Assembly (NCBI RefSeq): GCF_017355365.1
Contig: NZ_JADIJR010000022.1
Location: forward strand, 1 to 53,790
DNA length: 53,790 nt
Source: Microbacterium sp. SD291
GTDB lineage: Bacteria; Actinomycetota; Actinomycetes; Actinomycetales; Microbacteriaceae
Reading direction: 5' to 3'
Shown here: in pieces, positions 1-8,400 of the stretch
Numbering within the stretch: position 1 is the first letter of the stretch
Layout: every line of letters starts with the position of its first letter
Notes under the pieces: generated by a model
Seen by the model: the letters and a program-made list of their open reading frames with translations, nothing else
Databases searched by the model: none
Told to the model about the DNA's origin: nothing
Position numbers and translations under genes: made by a program

Positions 1-6
1 TCTGTG

Positions 7-37
7 AAAGAGCCACCCATTGTTGGGTGGCTCTTTT
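7..37. terminator. Strong intrinsic terminator hairpin at left edge
   Basis: A perfect 13-bp inverted repeat (arms 7-19 and 24-36) encloses a 4-nt loop and ends in a run of T on the + strand (34-37). On the - strand the stem also ends in A/T-rich sequence, so it can work in both directions. It lies just beyond the stop of the IclR gene (-) and could also stop a + strand gene lying left of the window. Confidence 0.85.
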
Positions 38-66
38 GCGTTAACCCCCTTTGCGTCGCCGAGCGC

Positions 67-855
67 TCAGCGCATGAGTCGCGACTCCAGGATCGCTGCG
101 GTCTCGCTGACCGCAGCGGCGAGCGAAGCCTCATCGAGATCCGCCGCAGCCCAGGTCACGGCGACAGCCGCGATAGGCCACCCTGCGTGATCGCGCACGG
201 CTGCGCCGACGCTGCGCAGGCCGTCGGCGACCTCGCTGTCCTCCGTGGCATAGCCGCGGGCGCGCACCTCGCGCAGCAGCTCGCGGAGTTGGCTCGGCTT
301 GCGCGGCCCGAGTCCCGTGCGGTCCGGGAAGGCAGAGGCGCTCGGGTAGAGCGCCCTGACCTGCTCGCGGGGAAGGGCGGCGAGCATCGCGCGCCCGGAT
401 GCTGTCAGATGGGCCGGGAGGCGCACACCGACATCAGTCACGAGCGCCGGCCGCCTCGGTGCGCGCTCCTCGACGATGTAGAGCACGTCGCCGCCGCTCA
501 TCACCGCGAGGTGAGCGCTCTCGCCCAGACGGTCGGACAGAGCGGCCACCAGCGGCCGTCCGAGTCGTGCCAGCGGCTGCTGCCGCGCGTACCCGCCCGC
601 CAGCTCGAATGCGGACGTGCCGAGTCCCCAGCGGCGCTCCTCCTTCAGATGCAGGACGAAGCCGTGCGTCCCAAGTGTCGTGAGCAGGTGATACACGGTG
701 GATCGCGGCAGGGTGAGCTCCCTGGCTATCGCGGAGGCCGCGACCGGCGCAGGACGCCCCGCGAGGTAGCGGAGGATGCGCAGAGTGTTCTCGGCGGCAG
801 GCACCTGACCGGCATCCGCGCCGCCTGCATCCGCAATGTCTGGGATCACAGACAC
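67..855 (-). CDS. IclR-family transcriptional regulator of the hut operon
   Basis: A 262-residue regulator with the IclR architecture: an N-terminal winged helix-turn-helix (about residues 20-80, with the LPRSTVYHLLTTL recognition helix region) and a C-terminal effector-binding domain with the typical ...HLTASGRAMLAALP... segment around residues 145-165. The length is normal for IclR. It is divergent from hutH across only about 50 bp, so it very probably controls the hut genes and itself. The effector would be expected to be urocanate or another histidine breakdown product, but nothing in the sequence shows this. HutC-type (GntR) repressors do this job in proteobacteria, so the IclR type is a lineage-specific arrangement. 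Confidence 0.88.
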   Translation of the reverse strand: MSVIPDIADAGGADAGQVPAAENTLRILRYLAGRPAPVAASAIARELTLPRSTVYHLLTTLGTHGFVLHLKEERRWGLGTSAFELAGGYARQQPLARLGRPLVAALSDRLGESAHLAVMSGGDVLYIVEERAPRRPALVTDVGVRLPAHLTASGRAMLAALPREQVRALYPSASAFPDRTGLGPRKPSQLRELLREVRARGYATEDSEVADGLRSVGAAVRDHAGWPIAAVAVTWAAADLDEASLAAAVSETAAILESRLMR

Positions 856-907
856 AGGATGTCATGAACCGCTGTTGCGCGCGACCTCCCGGGTGTGGAA
901 TCGAGAC
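856..907. promoter_or_regulatory. Divergent iclR/hutH control region
   Basis: This 52-bp gap separates the IclR start from the chosen hutH start and must hold both divergent promoters or run slightly into the IclR coding region. I see no convincing -35/-10 pair and no clean palindrome. A GGAA 9-12 nt before the hutH ATG is a weak ribosome binding site. Confidence 0.4.
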
Positions 908-2467
908 ATGAGTGATCAGCCCCCCGTTCTCGTCGGCGTCGCGCCCCTGCGCCACGCCGATGTCGTCGCCGTCGCCCGGCACGGCGCCACCGTCGTCATC
1001 GCGCCGGAGGCCCTCGAGCGGGTTTCCGAGACCCGGAAGGTGATCGACGGCCTCGCCGCCGACCCGAATCCGCACTACGGCGTCTCGACCGGGTTCGGCG
1101 CCCTGGCCACCACGTTCATCGCCCCCGACCGCCGCCTGCAGCTTCAGGCCAGCCTGATCCGCTCGCACGCTGCCGGCACCGGAGCCGAGGTCGAGCGCGA
1201 GGTCACCCGCGGGCTGCAGCTGCTGCGACTGCAGACGCTCGCCTCCGGCCGCACCGGCGTCCGCCCGGTGGTCGTCGAGACCTACGCCGCGCTGCTGAAC
1301 GCGGGCATCACGCCGATCGTCCGCGAGTACGGCTCGCTCGGCTGCTCGGGAGACCTCGCGCCGCTCGCGCACATCGCCCTCGCCACGATGGGGGAGGGCG
1401 ACGTGCGCGTCCTTCGACAGGCTCAGGAACCCAGCACAGAGGTCGTCCCGGCATCCGAGGCGCTCGCCGCTGCCGGCATCCAGCCGCTGACCCTCGTCGA
1501 GAAGGAGGGCCTCGCCCTCATCAACGGCACCGACGGCATGCTCGGCACTCTCGTGCTCGCGCTCCACGACCTGGACGAGCTGCTGCTCACCGCCGACATC
1601 GCAGCCGCCATGTCGATCGAGTCGCAGCTCGGGACCGACGCCGTGTTCGCCGCCGACCTGATGGCGCTGCGCCCCCAGGTCGGGCAGGCTTCGTCCGCGG
1701 CGAACCTGCGTGCGTTCCTGGGCGATTCCCCGATCGTCCAGAGCCACAAGGGTCCTGAGGACGGGCGGGTGCAGGACGCGTACTCGCTGCGCTGCACCCC
1801 GCAGGTGCACGGCACCGCGCGTGACACAGCAGGCTACGCCGCGATGATCGCTGACCGCGAGCTCGCGAGCGTCATCGACAACCCGGTGATCACGGTCGAC
1901 GGTCGCATCGAGTCCAACGGAAACTTCCACGGGGCACCCGTCGCGGCCGTGCTCGACTTCCTCGCGATCTCGGTCGCAGATGTCGCCTCCGTCTCGGAGC
2001 GACGCACCGACCGCGCCATGGATCCTGCCCGCAACCACGGTCTCCCGCCGTTCCTCGCCGACGAGGTGGGCGTCGACTCCGGTCTGATGATCGCGCAGTA
2101 CGCGTCCGCCGGCATCGTGTCCGAGCTCAAGCGGCTCGCTGTCCCGGCATCCGTCGACTCGATCCCCTCGTCGGCCATGCAGGAGGACCACGTGTCGATG
2201 GGATGGGCCGCCGCCCGTAAGCTCCGCCGAGCGATCGACGGCCTCGGCCGCGTCCTCGCGATCGAGATCCTCACCGGCGCCCGCGCGCTCGACCTGCGCG
2301 CACCGCTCGAGGCAGGCCCCGCCACCGGGGCCGTCCGAGACCTCGTCCGCACCGTGGCGGCGGGGCCCGGCCCCGACCGCTTCCTCTCTCCCGAGATGGA
2401 GGCCGTGACCGCACTGGTGCAGTCCGGCGCCATCGCACGCATCGCAAAGGAGCACGCTCATGACTGA
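908..2467 (+). CDS. hutH: Histidine ammonia-lyase
   Basis: First enzyme of histidine degradation, converting L-histidine to trans-urocanate and ammonia in the cytoplasm. The 519-residue protein has the YGVSTGFG motif (residues 57-64) and the MIO prosthetic-group site [14 protein letters not shown]. The MIO tripeptide here is Cys146-Ser147-Gly148 rather than the usual Ala-Ser-Gly. An in-frame ATG 24 codons upstream overlaps the regulator; the ATG at 908 was chosen because homologues start near here. Residues about 167-176 ([10 protein letters not shown]) are encoded by a dispersed repeat inserted in the gene. The stop overlaps the hutU start by 8 nt, indicating translational coupling. Confidence 0.95.
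   Translation: MSDQPPVLVGVAPLRHADVVAVARHGATVVIAPEALERVSETRKVIDGLAADPNPHYGVSTGFGALATTFIAPDRRLQLQASLIRSHAAGTGAEVEREVTRGLQLLRLQTLASGRTGVRPVVVETYAALLNAGITPIVREYGSLGCSGDLAPLAHIALATMGEGDVRVLRQAQEPSTEVVPASEALAAAGIQPLTLVEKEGLALINGTDGMLGTLVLALHDLDELLLTADIAAAMSIESQLGTDAVFAADLMALRPQVGQASSAANLRAFLGDSPIVQSHKGPEDGRVQDAYSLRCTPQVHGTARDTAGYAAMIADRELASVIDNPVITVDGRIESNGNFHGAPVAAVLDFLAISVADVASVSERRTDRAMDPARNHGLPPFLADEVGVDSGLMIAQYASAGIVSELKRLAVPASVDSIPSSAMQEDHVSMGWAAARKLRRAIDGLGRVLAIEILTGARALDLRAPLEAGPATGAVRDLVRTVAAGPGPDRFLSPEMEAVTALVQSGAIARIAKEHAHD
1411..1432 (+). repeat. Dispersed short repeat inside hutH (copy 1)
   Basis: Contains TTCGACAGGCTCAGGAACC, one of three related copies in the window (others at 2469-2490 and, inverted, 34221-34242). 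Here it is read in frame as LRQAQEP and sits in a region before the KEGLAL motif of HutH that should tolerate insertions. From memory, very similar sequences are abundant in Microbacteriaceae genomes. Confidence 0.75.
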
Positions 2468-4139
2468 CACTTCGACGAGCTCAGTAACCCAGCCCGCCAG
2501 CCGAACGATCCGCGCCGCGCGCGGCAACGTCCGCACCGCCAAGAGCTGGGGGGCCGAGGCCGCCAAGCGGATGCTGATGAACAACCTCGACCCCGAGGTC
2601 GCAGAGCACCCGGAGGACCTGGTCGTCTACGGCGGCACCGGCAAGGCCGCCCGCAGCTGGGAGGCTTACGACGCGATCGTGCGCACCCTCGACGAGCTGG
2701 AGCCCGACGAGACCCTGCTGGTGCAGTCCGGCAAGCCGGTCGGCGTGTTCCGTACGCACGAGTGGGCGCCCCGGGTGCTCATCGCTAACTCGAACCTCGT
2801 CGGCGACTGGGCGAACTGGCCCGAGTTCCGCCGCCTCGAGCAGCTCGGCCTGATGATGTACGGCCAGATGACCGCAGGGTCCTGGATCTATATCGGCTCG
2901 CAGGGCATCCTCCAGGGCACTTACGAGACGTTCGCGGCCGTGGCCACCTCGCTCGGCAGGGAGTCGCTCAAGGGCACGCTGTCCCTGACCGGCGGCGCCG
3001 GCGGCATGGGCGGCGCCCAGCCTCTCGCCGTCACCATGAACGACGGCGCCGTGCTGATCGTCGACGTGGACGAGAGCCGCCTCGCCCGCCGCGTCGACCA
3101 CGGCTACCTCGACGAGTACCACACCGACCTCGACACTGCGATCGCACGTGCGGTCGCAGCGAAGGATGCGGGGGAGGCGCTCTCGGTCGGCATCGTCGGA
3201 AACGCGGCAGAGGTGTTCCCGGAGCTGTTCCGCCGCGGCGTGCCGATCGACATCGTCACCGACCAGACCAGCGCCCACGACCCGCTGGCATACCTGCCGA
3301 TCGGCGTCTCGGTCGCGGACTGGAAGGCCGAGGCCGAGCGCGACCCCGAGGAGTTCACCCGCCGGTCGCGCGAGTCGATGGCCGCGCACGTCGAGGCGAT
3401 GGTGGCGTTCAAGGATGCAGGGGCCGCTGTCTTCGACTACGGCAACTCGATCCGCGCCGAGGCGCAGCTGGGCGGCTTCGACCGCGCCTTCGAGTTCCCC
3501 GGCTTCGTCCCGGCGTACATCCGTCCGCAGTTCGAGGAGGGCCGCGGCCCGTTCCGCTGGGCAGCGCTCTCGGGCGACCCCGAGGACATCCGAAAGACCG
3601 ATCGGGCGATCGCCGAGCTGTTCCCCGAGGACGCGGCGCTGCACCGGTGGCTGGAGAAGGCGGGCGAGAAGGTCCATTTCGAGGGGCTTCCGGCCCGCAT
3701 CTGCTGGCTCGGCTATAAGGAGCGCCACCTCGCCGGACTGAAGTTCAACGAGATGGTGGCATCCGGCGAGCTCTCTGCACCGATCGTGATCGGCCGCGAC
3801 CACCTCGACTCCGGATCCGTCGCCTCCCCGTACCGCGAGACCGAGGCCATGAAGGACGGCTCCGACGCGATCGCCGACTGGCCGCTGCTGAATGCGCTGC
3901 TGAACACGGCGTCCGGTGCCTCGTGGGTGTCGCTGCACCACGGCGGCGGTGTCGGCATCGGCCGCTCCATCCATGCAGGCCAGGTGACCGTCGCCGACGG
4001 GACAGTGCTCGCGGCCGAGAAGCTCGAGCGCGTGCTGACGAACGACCCCGGCACCGGTGTCATGCGGCACGTCGACGCCGGCTACGAGCACGCACGGGAC
4101 ATCGCGCGCGAGCGCGGCCTCAAGGTGCCGATGCTGTGA
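2460..4139 (+). CDS. hutU: Urocanate hydratase
   Basis: Converts urocanate to 4-imidazolone-5-propionate using tightly bound NAD+. The protein is 559 residues, the usual length for the family. Diagnostic stretches are [20 protein letters not shown] (about residues 136-155), the glycine-rich [14 protein letters not shown]+ loop (177-187), FDYGNSIR (325-332) and PARICWLGY with the expected catalytic Cys415. The first ~18 residues look like an extension: they contain a copy of the dispersed repeat immediately after the start codon. The ATG overlaps the hutH stop, and 20 nt separate its stop from the next gene. Confidence 0.96.
   Translation: MTDTSTSSVTQPASRTIRAARGNVRTAKSWGAEAAKRMLMNNLDPEVAEHPEDLVVYGGTGKAARSWEAYDAIVRTLDELEPDETLLVQSGKPVGVFRTHEWAPRVLIANSNLVGDWANWPEFRRLEQLGLMMYGQMTAGSWIYIGSQGILQGTYETFAAVATSLGRESLKGTLSLTGGAGGMGGAQPLAVTMNDGAVLIVDVDESRLARRVDHGYLDEYHTDLDTAIARAVAAKDAGEALSVGIVGNAAEVFPELFRRGVPIDIVTDQTSAHDPLAYLPIGVSVADWKAEAERDPEEFTRRSRESMAAHVEAMVAFKDAGAAVFDYGNSIRAEAQLGGFDRAFEFPGFVPAYIRPQFEEGRGPFRWAALSGDPEDIRKTDRAIAELFPEDAALHRWLEKAGEKVHFEGLPARICWLGYKERHLAGLKFNEMVASGELSAPIVIGRDHLDSGSVASPYRETEAMKDGSDAIADWPLLNALLNTASGASWVSLHHGGGVGIGRSIHAGQVTVADGTVLAAEKLERVLTNDPGTGVMRHVDAGYEHARDIARERGLKVPML
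2469..2490 (+). repeat. Dispersed short repeat at the 5' end of hutU (copy 2)
   Basis: TTCGACGAGCTCAGTAACC differs at three positions from the hutH copy (19-nt core). It occupies codons 4-10 of hutU, in a different reading frame from the hutH copy (read as TSTSSVT). It therefore forms part of an apparently dispensable N-terminal extension. Confidence 0.65.
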
Positions 4140-4159
4140 GGAGGGATGGCGAACGAGCA

Positions 4160-5350
4160 ATGACAGATGCGGTTGCGCACGGCCGGCTCGCCGGGCTCGA
4201 TCAGATCGACGGCGTCGGTCGCGACGGCGCTCGCGGGGGATACTCTCGTCACCTCTGGAACGACGCCGACATGCAGCTGCGCAGCTGGTTCATCACGCGC
4301 GCCGAGCAGCTCGGGCTCACGATCGAGCATGACCGCAACGCGAACATCTGGGCATGGTGGGGCGCTCCGGGTGATGACGCGATCGTCACCGGGAGTCACC
4401 TGGACAGCGTTCCCGGTGGCGGCGCCTTCGACGGGCCGCTGGGTGTGGTCAGCGCACTGGAAGCGGTGGCCACGCTGAAACGAGAGGGGTTCGTTCCCTC
4501 CCGCCCCTTCGCGATCCTCGTCTTCGCCGAGGAAGAAGGCTCGCGCTTCGGCGTCGCCTGTCTCGGCTCGGCACTCATGGCCGGTGCGATCACTCCGGAT
4601 CGTGTGCGGGCTCTGACGGATGCCGAGGGGCAGACCTACGCCGACGTCGCACGGCGAGTGGGCTTCGACGCCGCGCACATCGGTCGCGATGAGGAGTCTC
4701 TGCGCAGAATCGGCCTCTTCCTCGAGCTTCACGTCGAGCAGGGGCGGGGTCTGATCGAACTGGGTTCGGCCACAGCGGTCGCCAGCAGCATCCTCGCCCA
4801 CGGGCGGTGGACCCTGACCTTCCGTGGCCAGGGCAACCACGCCGGGGCCACCCTCATGACCGACCGCGACGATCCGATGGTGACCGCGGCGCGCGCCGTC
4901 CTCGAGATCCAGGAGGCGGCGCTCGCCATGCCGGGAGCACGGGCGACGGTGGGGCGCATCTCTGCGGTCCCTGGAGGATCGAATGTCATCGCCTCGACCG
5001 TCACGATGACGCTGGATGCCCGGGCCGGCAGCGATGATGACACGCGCGAGCTGGTGGCCGACATCGCCCGGCGGACGGGAGCATCCGAGTTCGAAGAGAA
5101 CTCCTGGTCGCCCGAGGTCGCCTTCGACGCGGATCTGGCGGCAAGGCTCCAGTCGGCCCTCGGTGGCGTGCCCGCACTTCCCTCGGGGGCCGGGCACGAC
5201 GCGGGTGTGCTCGCGGCATCCGTACCCACCGGGATGATCTTCGTGCGCAACCCCACCGGTGTGTCGCATGCCCCCCAGGAGTTCGCTGAGCTCGACGACT
5301 GCCTCGAGGGGATCGAGGCACTTGTCACCGTTCTGAAGGGCCTGCTGTGA
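4160..5350 (+). CDS. M20 Zn-dependent amidohydrolase (HyuC/AllC-like), candidate N-formylglutamate hydrolase
   Basis: A 396-residue binuclear-zinc hydrolase of the N-carbamoyl amino acid hydrolase/allantoate amidohydrolase group. Visible motifs are TGSHLDSVPGGGAFDGPLG (metal His and bridging Asp, about residues 79-97), EEEGSRFG (catalytic and metal Glu), LELHVEQG, and a C-terminal GHDA and SHAPQEF region. It lies inside the hut operon between hutU and hutF and its stop overlaps the hutF GTG by 4 nt. HutF produces N-formyl-L-glutamate, and no HutG-type deformylase is present, so I infer that this enzyme removes the formyl group. A true allantoate or carbamoyl amino acid hydrolase is the alternative. 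The AGGAGGG at 4139-4145 lies rather far (14 nt) from the chosen ATG. Confidence 0.85.
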   Translation: MTDAVAHGRLAGLDQIDGVGRDGARGGYSRHLWNDADMQLRSWFITRAEQLGLTIEHDRNANIWAWWGAPGDDAIVTGSHLDSVPGGGAFDGPLGVVSALEAVATLKREGFVPSRPFAILVFAEEEGSRFGVACLGSALMAGAITPDRVRALTDAEGQTYADVARRVGFDAAHIGRDEESLRRIGLFLELHVEQGRGLIELGSATAVASSILAHGRWTLTFRGQGNHAGATLMTDRDDPMVTAARAVLEIQEAALAMPGARATVGRISAVPGGSNVIASTVTMTLDARAGSDDDTRELVADIARRTGASEFEENSWSPEVAFDADLAARLQSALGGVPALPSGAGHDAGVLAASVPTGMIFVRNPTGVSHAPQEFAELDDCLEGIEALVTVLKGLL

Positions 5351-6645
5351 GCCTGTGGTGCGAGCGACTGGTCAGTGCATCGGGCACGCGCGAGCGGGTC
5401 AGGATCGAGGTGGATGCCGAAGGAATGGTGGCATCGATCACGGCCGACACCGATGCCCGTACAGGCGACATCAGTCTGGGCACGGTGCTGCCGGGGGTGG
5501 GCAATGCCCATTCCCACGCATTCCATCGGGTGCTGCGCGGACGCACGCATGCCGACGGGGGCGACTTCTGGATCTGGCGACGGCAGATGTATGGAGCAGC
5601 CGGCCGTCTTGACCCGGAGAACTACCACGAACTGGCCAGAGCCGTCTTCGCAGAGATGCTCGCCGCGGGCTACACCGCGGTGGGGGAGTTCCATTACGCG
5701 CACCATCGGCCCGACGGATCGCACTATGCGGCTCACGACATGGAAGAGGCGCTCTCCGCTGCCGCGGCCGATATCGGCATCCGGCTCACTCTTCTCGACA
5801 CCGCCTATCTTCACGGCGGGATCGGGCAGCCTCTGAGCCGGGAGCAGACGAGGTTCGGCGACGATACCGCCGAACGATACCTCGATCGCTGGTTCGAGCT
5901 TCGTCGCCGGATTCCTCGACTCGGTGCCGCTCTGCACTCGGTGCGCGCGCTCACCCCCGATGAGATCTCACGGATCGTCGACGGGCTTCCCCCCGACGTG
6001 CCCTTGCACATCCATCTCTCCGAGCAGCCGGCGGAGAACGAGGCGAGTCTCGCGACCTACGGCGTGACGCCCACTGAGCTCCTCGCTGAACGGGGGGCGC
6101 TGTCGTCGAGGCTCAGCGCCGTGCACGCGACGCACCTCACCGATCGTGACATCGAGCTTCTCGGTGCTGCGGGGGTCTCGATCGTGATGTGTCCGACGAC
6201 CGAGGCCGATCTCGGCGACGGAATCGGCCCGGCGAGAGCGCTGAAAGACGCCGGAGCGACGCTCGCGCTCGGTTCGGATCAGAACGCCGTCGTGGATGCG
6301 GTTCTGGAGATGCGCTCTCTGGAGATGCAGGAGCGACTCGCATCGGGTGCACGGGGACGGTTCAGCCCGGCTGAGGTCATCCTTGCGGCCGGCGCTGGAG
6401 GCTATCGCTCGCTCGGCTGGGCTCAGAGTCCCTTGGAACCGGGGGGCCCTGCCGATCTCATCGAGGTGCGCACCGACTCGATGCGCACTGTCGGCTCGGC
6501 CCCCGAGCAGCTGATCTTCGCGGCGACCGCCTCCGATCTGACCCGCGTGATCGTCGGCGGCCAGGTCGTCGTCAGCGACGGCGTTCTGGCATCCGGCGAA
6601 GAACCCGCATATATGCTTGCCCGCAGTCTGGAGGCCTTCTCATGA
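5347..6645 (+). CDS. hutF: Formimidoylglutamate deiminase
   Basis: An amidohydrolase-superfamily enzyme (432 residues) that deiminates N-formimidoyl-L-glutamate to N-formyl-L-glutamate and ammonia. Metal and catalytic motifs are in order: GNAHSHAFHR (HxH, about residue 55), HIHLSEQ (about 222), VHATHL (about 258) and GSDQNAVVDAVLEMR (about 308, the Asp ligand followed by the HutF-type EMR). The GTG start is contained in the stop of the preceding hydrolase, and the stop overlaps the hutI ATG (ATGA), so the three genes are translationally coupled. Its presence marks the five-step route that needs a separate formylglutamate hydrolase. Confidence 0.92.
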   Translation: MSLWCERLVSASGTRERVRIEVDAEGMVASITADTDARTGDISLGTVLPGVGNAHSHAFHRVLRGRTHADGGDFWIWRRQMYGAAGRLDPENYHELARAVFAEMLAAGYTAVGEFHYAHHRPDGSHYAAHDMEEALSAAAADIGIRLTLLDTAYLHGGIGQPLSREQTRFGDDTAERYLDRWFELRRRIPRLGAALHSVRALTPDEISRIVDGLPPDVPLHIHLSEQPAENEASLATYGVTPTELLAERGALSSRLSAVHATHLTDRDIELLGAAGVSIVMCPTTEADLGDGIGPARALKDAGATLALGSDQNAVVDAVLEMRSLEMQERLASGARGRFSPAEVILAAGAGGYRSLGWAQSPLEPGGPADLIEVRTDSMRTVGSAPEQLIFAATASDLTRVIVGGQVVVSDGVLASGEEPAYMLARSLEAFS

Positions 6646-7814
6646 CCGAGCTGATCACCAACATCGGTGAACTCACCACTCACAGCGAACAGCATGGGCG
6701 GCTGCGGGACGCCGCGCTCGTCATCGAAGACGGGCGCATCGCGTGGCTGGGAGAGGCGCGTTCCGCTCCCGCCGCAGATCGGGTCACCGATGCGCACGGG
6801 CGCGCGGTGCTTCCCGGATGGGTGGACTGCCACAGCCACATCGTCTTCATGGGGGACCGTGGCGCGGAGTTCGAGGCGCGGATGGCCGGTCAGCGCTACA
6901 GCGCCGGAGGGATCGCCTCGACCGTTGCCGCAACGCGGGCCGCCGGGGAAGAGGCGCTTCGAGCACAGGCGCGTGCGCTGCGCACCGAGGCGCTGCGACA
7001 GGGGACGACCACGCTCGAGACGAAGACCGGGTACGGTCTGGATCTCGAAACCGAACTGCTCAGTGCACGGGTGGCGTCGCGGGTGGCCGAGACGGCGACT
7101 TTTCTCGGTGCCCACATCGTCCCGGACGGCGCGGATCGGCGTGAATATGTCGACCTGGTGAAGGGGCCGATGCTCGATGCGGTGCGTCCTTTCGTCGACT
7201 CGATCGACGTCTTCTGCGAGGACGGCGCGTTCACTGTGGAGGAGTCCCGCGAGATCCTCCTCGCAGGCGCCGCCGCGGGCCTGCGGCTGCGCGTGCACGG
7301 GAATCAGCTCGGACATTCCGGGGGAGTCAGCCTCGCGATCGAGCTGGGTGCGGCGAGCGTCGACCACTGCAACCACCTCTCTGATCACGACGTCCTGGCC
7401 CTCTCTTCTTCAGACACCGTCGCAACATTCCTGCCCGCCTGCGACCTTTCGACGCGAGAGCCCTTCGGCCCCGCTCGCGCGGTGCTCGATGCCGGTGGCC
7501 GCGTCGCCCTGGCGAGCAATTGCAACCCGGGCAGCTCTTATACGACCTCGATGGTCTTCAACGTCGCGACGGCGGTGCTGCAGATGCGCCTGACGATCGA
7601 AGAGGCGGTGTACGCGGCCACGCGCGGTGGTGCGCGGGTGCTGGGTCTCGACAGCGGTGATGATGAGCGCGGTGTCGTGCGGGTCGGTGCGATTGCCGAT
7701 CTGCAGATGCTGGATGCCCCCTCGATCGCCCACATCGCCTATCGGCCGGGTGTGCCGTTGACTGCCGCGGTGTGGCAGCGCGGGGTCGCGGCGAATGGGG
7801 TCACGGCACGATGA
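6642..7814 (+). CDS. hutI: Imidazolonepropionase
   Basis: Hydrolyses 4-imidazolone-5-propionate to N-formimidoyl-L-glutamate. The 390-residue amidohydrolase has DCHSHIVFMGDR (HxH metal site, about residues 65-76), the family stretch RYSAGGIASTVAATR (about 85-99), TTLETKTGYGLD (about 122-133), RVHGNQLGHSGG with the metal His, DHCNHL and SNCNPGSSYT. It is slightly shorter than many HutI proteins (about 400-410) but no motif is missing. It overlaps both neighbours by ATGA. Confidence 0.95.
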   Translation: MTELITNIGELTTHSEQHGRLRDAALVIEDGRIAWLGEARSAPAADRVTDAHGRAVLPGWVDCHSHIVFMGDRGAEFEARMAGQRYSAGGIASTVAATRAAGEEALRAQARALRTEALRQGTTTLETKTGYGLDLETELLSARVASRVAETATFLGAHIVPDGADRREYVDLVKGPMLDAVRPFVDSIDVFCEDGAFTVEESREILLAGAAAGLRLRVHGNQLGHSGGVSLAIELGAASVDHCNHLSDHDVLALSSSDTVATFLPACDLSTREPFGPARAVLDAGGRVALASNCNPGSSYTTSMVFNVATAVLQMRLTIEEAVYAATRGGARVLGLDSGDDERGVVRVGAIADLQMLDAPSIAHIAYRPGVPLTAAVWQRGVAANGVTAR

Positions 7815-8380
7815 GACGTCTCGCTCGATCAGAGCGCTCGGTCACGCCCTGGCGCAACGGCGGCGGCCATACCAGTGAGATCGCGGTGGCCGCCGGGTCA
7901 TCCGCGAACGCCGGTTTCGACTGGCGGCTGAGCGTCGCACGCATCGACGGGGATGGTGACTTCTCGGCGTACCCGGGAGTCGACCGGCTGCTGATGCCCT
8001 TGAGCGCGGGCGGCCTGGATCTTCTCGTGGACGGCGTGCGGCAGAGCATCCCGCGCTTCGAGGCGATTCCGTTCGCCGGTGAGGCACGCGTGAGCGCGGT
8101 GGATGTCACGGCGCCGAGCCTGGATCTCAACGTCATGGTGCGTCGTGAGTTCGGGACGGCGTCGCTCGGGTGTGAAGCCGTGGAGCGCACCCATCTCGTC
8201 AGCAACCGCGCCGGCGAGGTGACAGCGATCATCGCGCTCGACGGTGCGCTTCGCGTGAACGGCGAGAGCCTCGAGAGTGAGGATGCTGTGCTGAGCGGCG
8301 AGGCGGAGACGATCGAGGTCGAGGGGACAGGGCGCATCGCGATCGCCTGCGTGCGCCCCGTCTCACCGGACAGCGACTGA
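7811..8380 (+). CDS. hutD: HutD-family cupin-like protein
   Basis: A 189-residue HutD/Ves family protein. The N-terminus RSVTPWRNGGGHTSEIAV and the FDWRLSVARIDGDGDFSAYPGVDR segment are the family hallmark. HutD is a bicupin of unproven function that is conserved in hut operons; a role as a ligand sensor that limits operon output has been suggested in Pseudomonas. The start ATG overlaps the hutI stop, and it is the last gene of the hut operon. The 20-bp gap to the convergent glycosidase gene has no clear terminator. Confidence 0.9.
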   Translation: MRRLARSERSVTPWRNGGGHTSEIAVAAGSSANAGFDWRLSVARIDGDGDFSAYPGVDRLLMPLSAGGLDLLVDGVRQSIPRFEAIPFAGEARVSAVDVTAPSLDLNVMVRREFGTASLGCEAVERTHLVSNRAGEVTAIIALDGALRVNGESLESEDAVLSGEAETIEVEGTGRIAIACVRPVSPDSD

Positions 8381-8400
8381 GCGACGCCGTCGCGGCCCGC

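Noticed and set aside
2481..4160. Antisense frame of the same length as hutU, plus similar long frames opposite hutH, the GH43 gene, aldehyde dehydrogenase and nrdE
   Set aside because: These mirror the codon third-position GC bias of the real genes. None has motifs, and all conflict with well-supported coding sequence.
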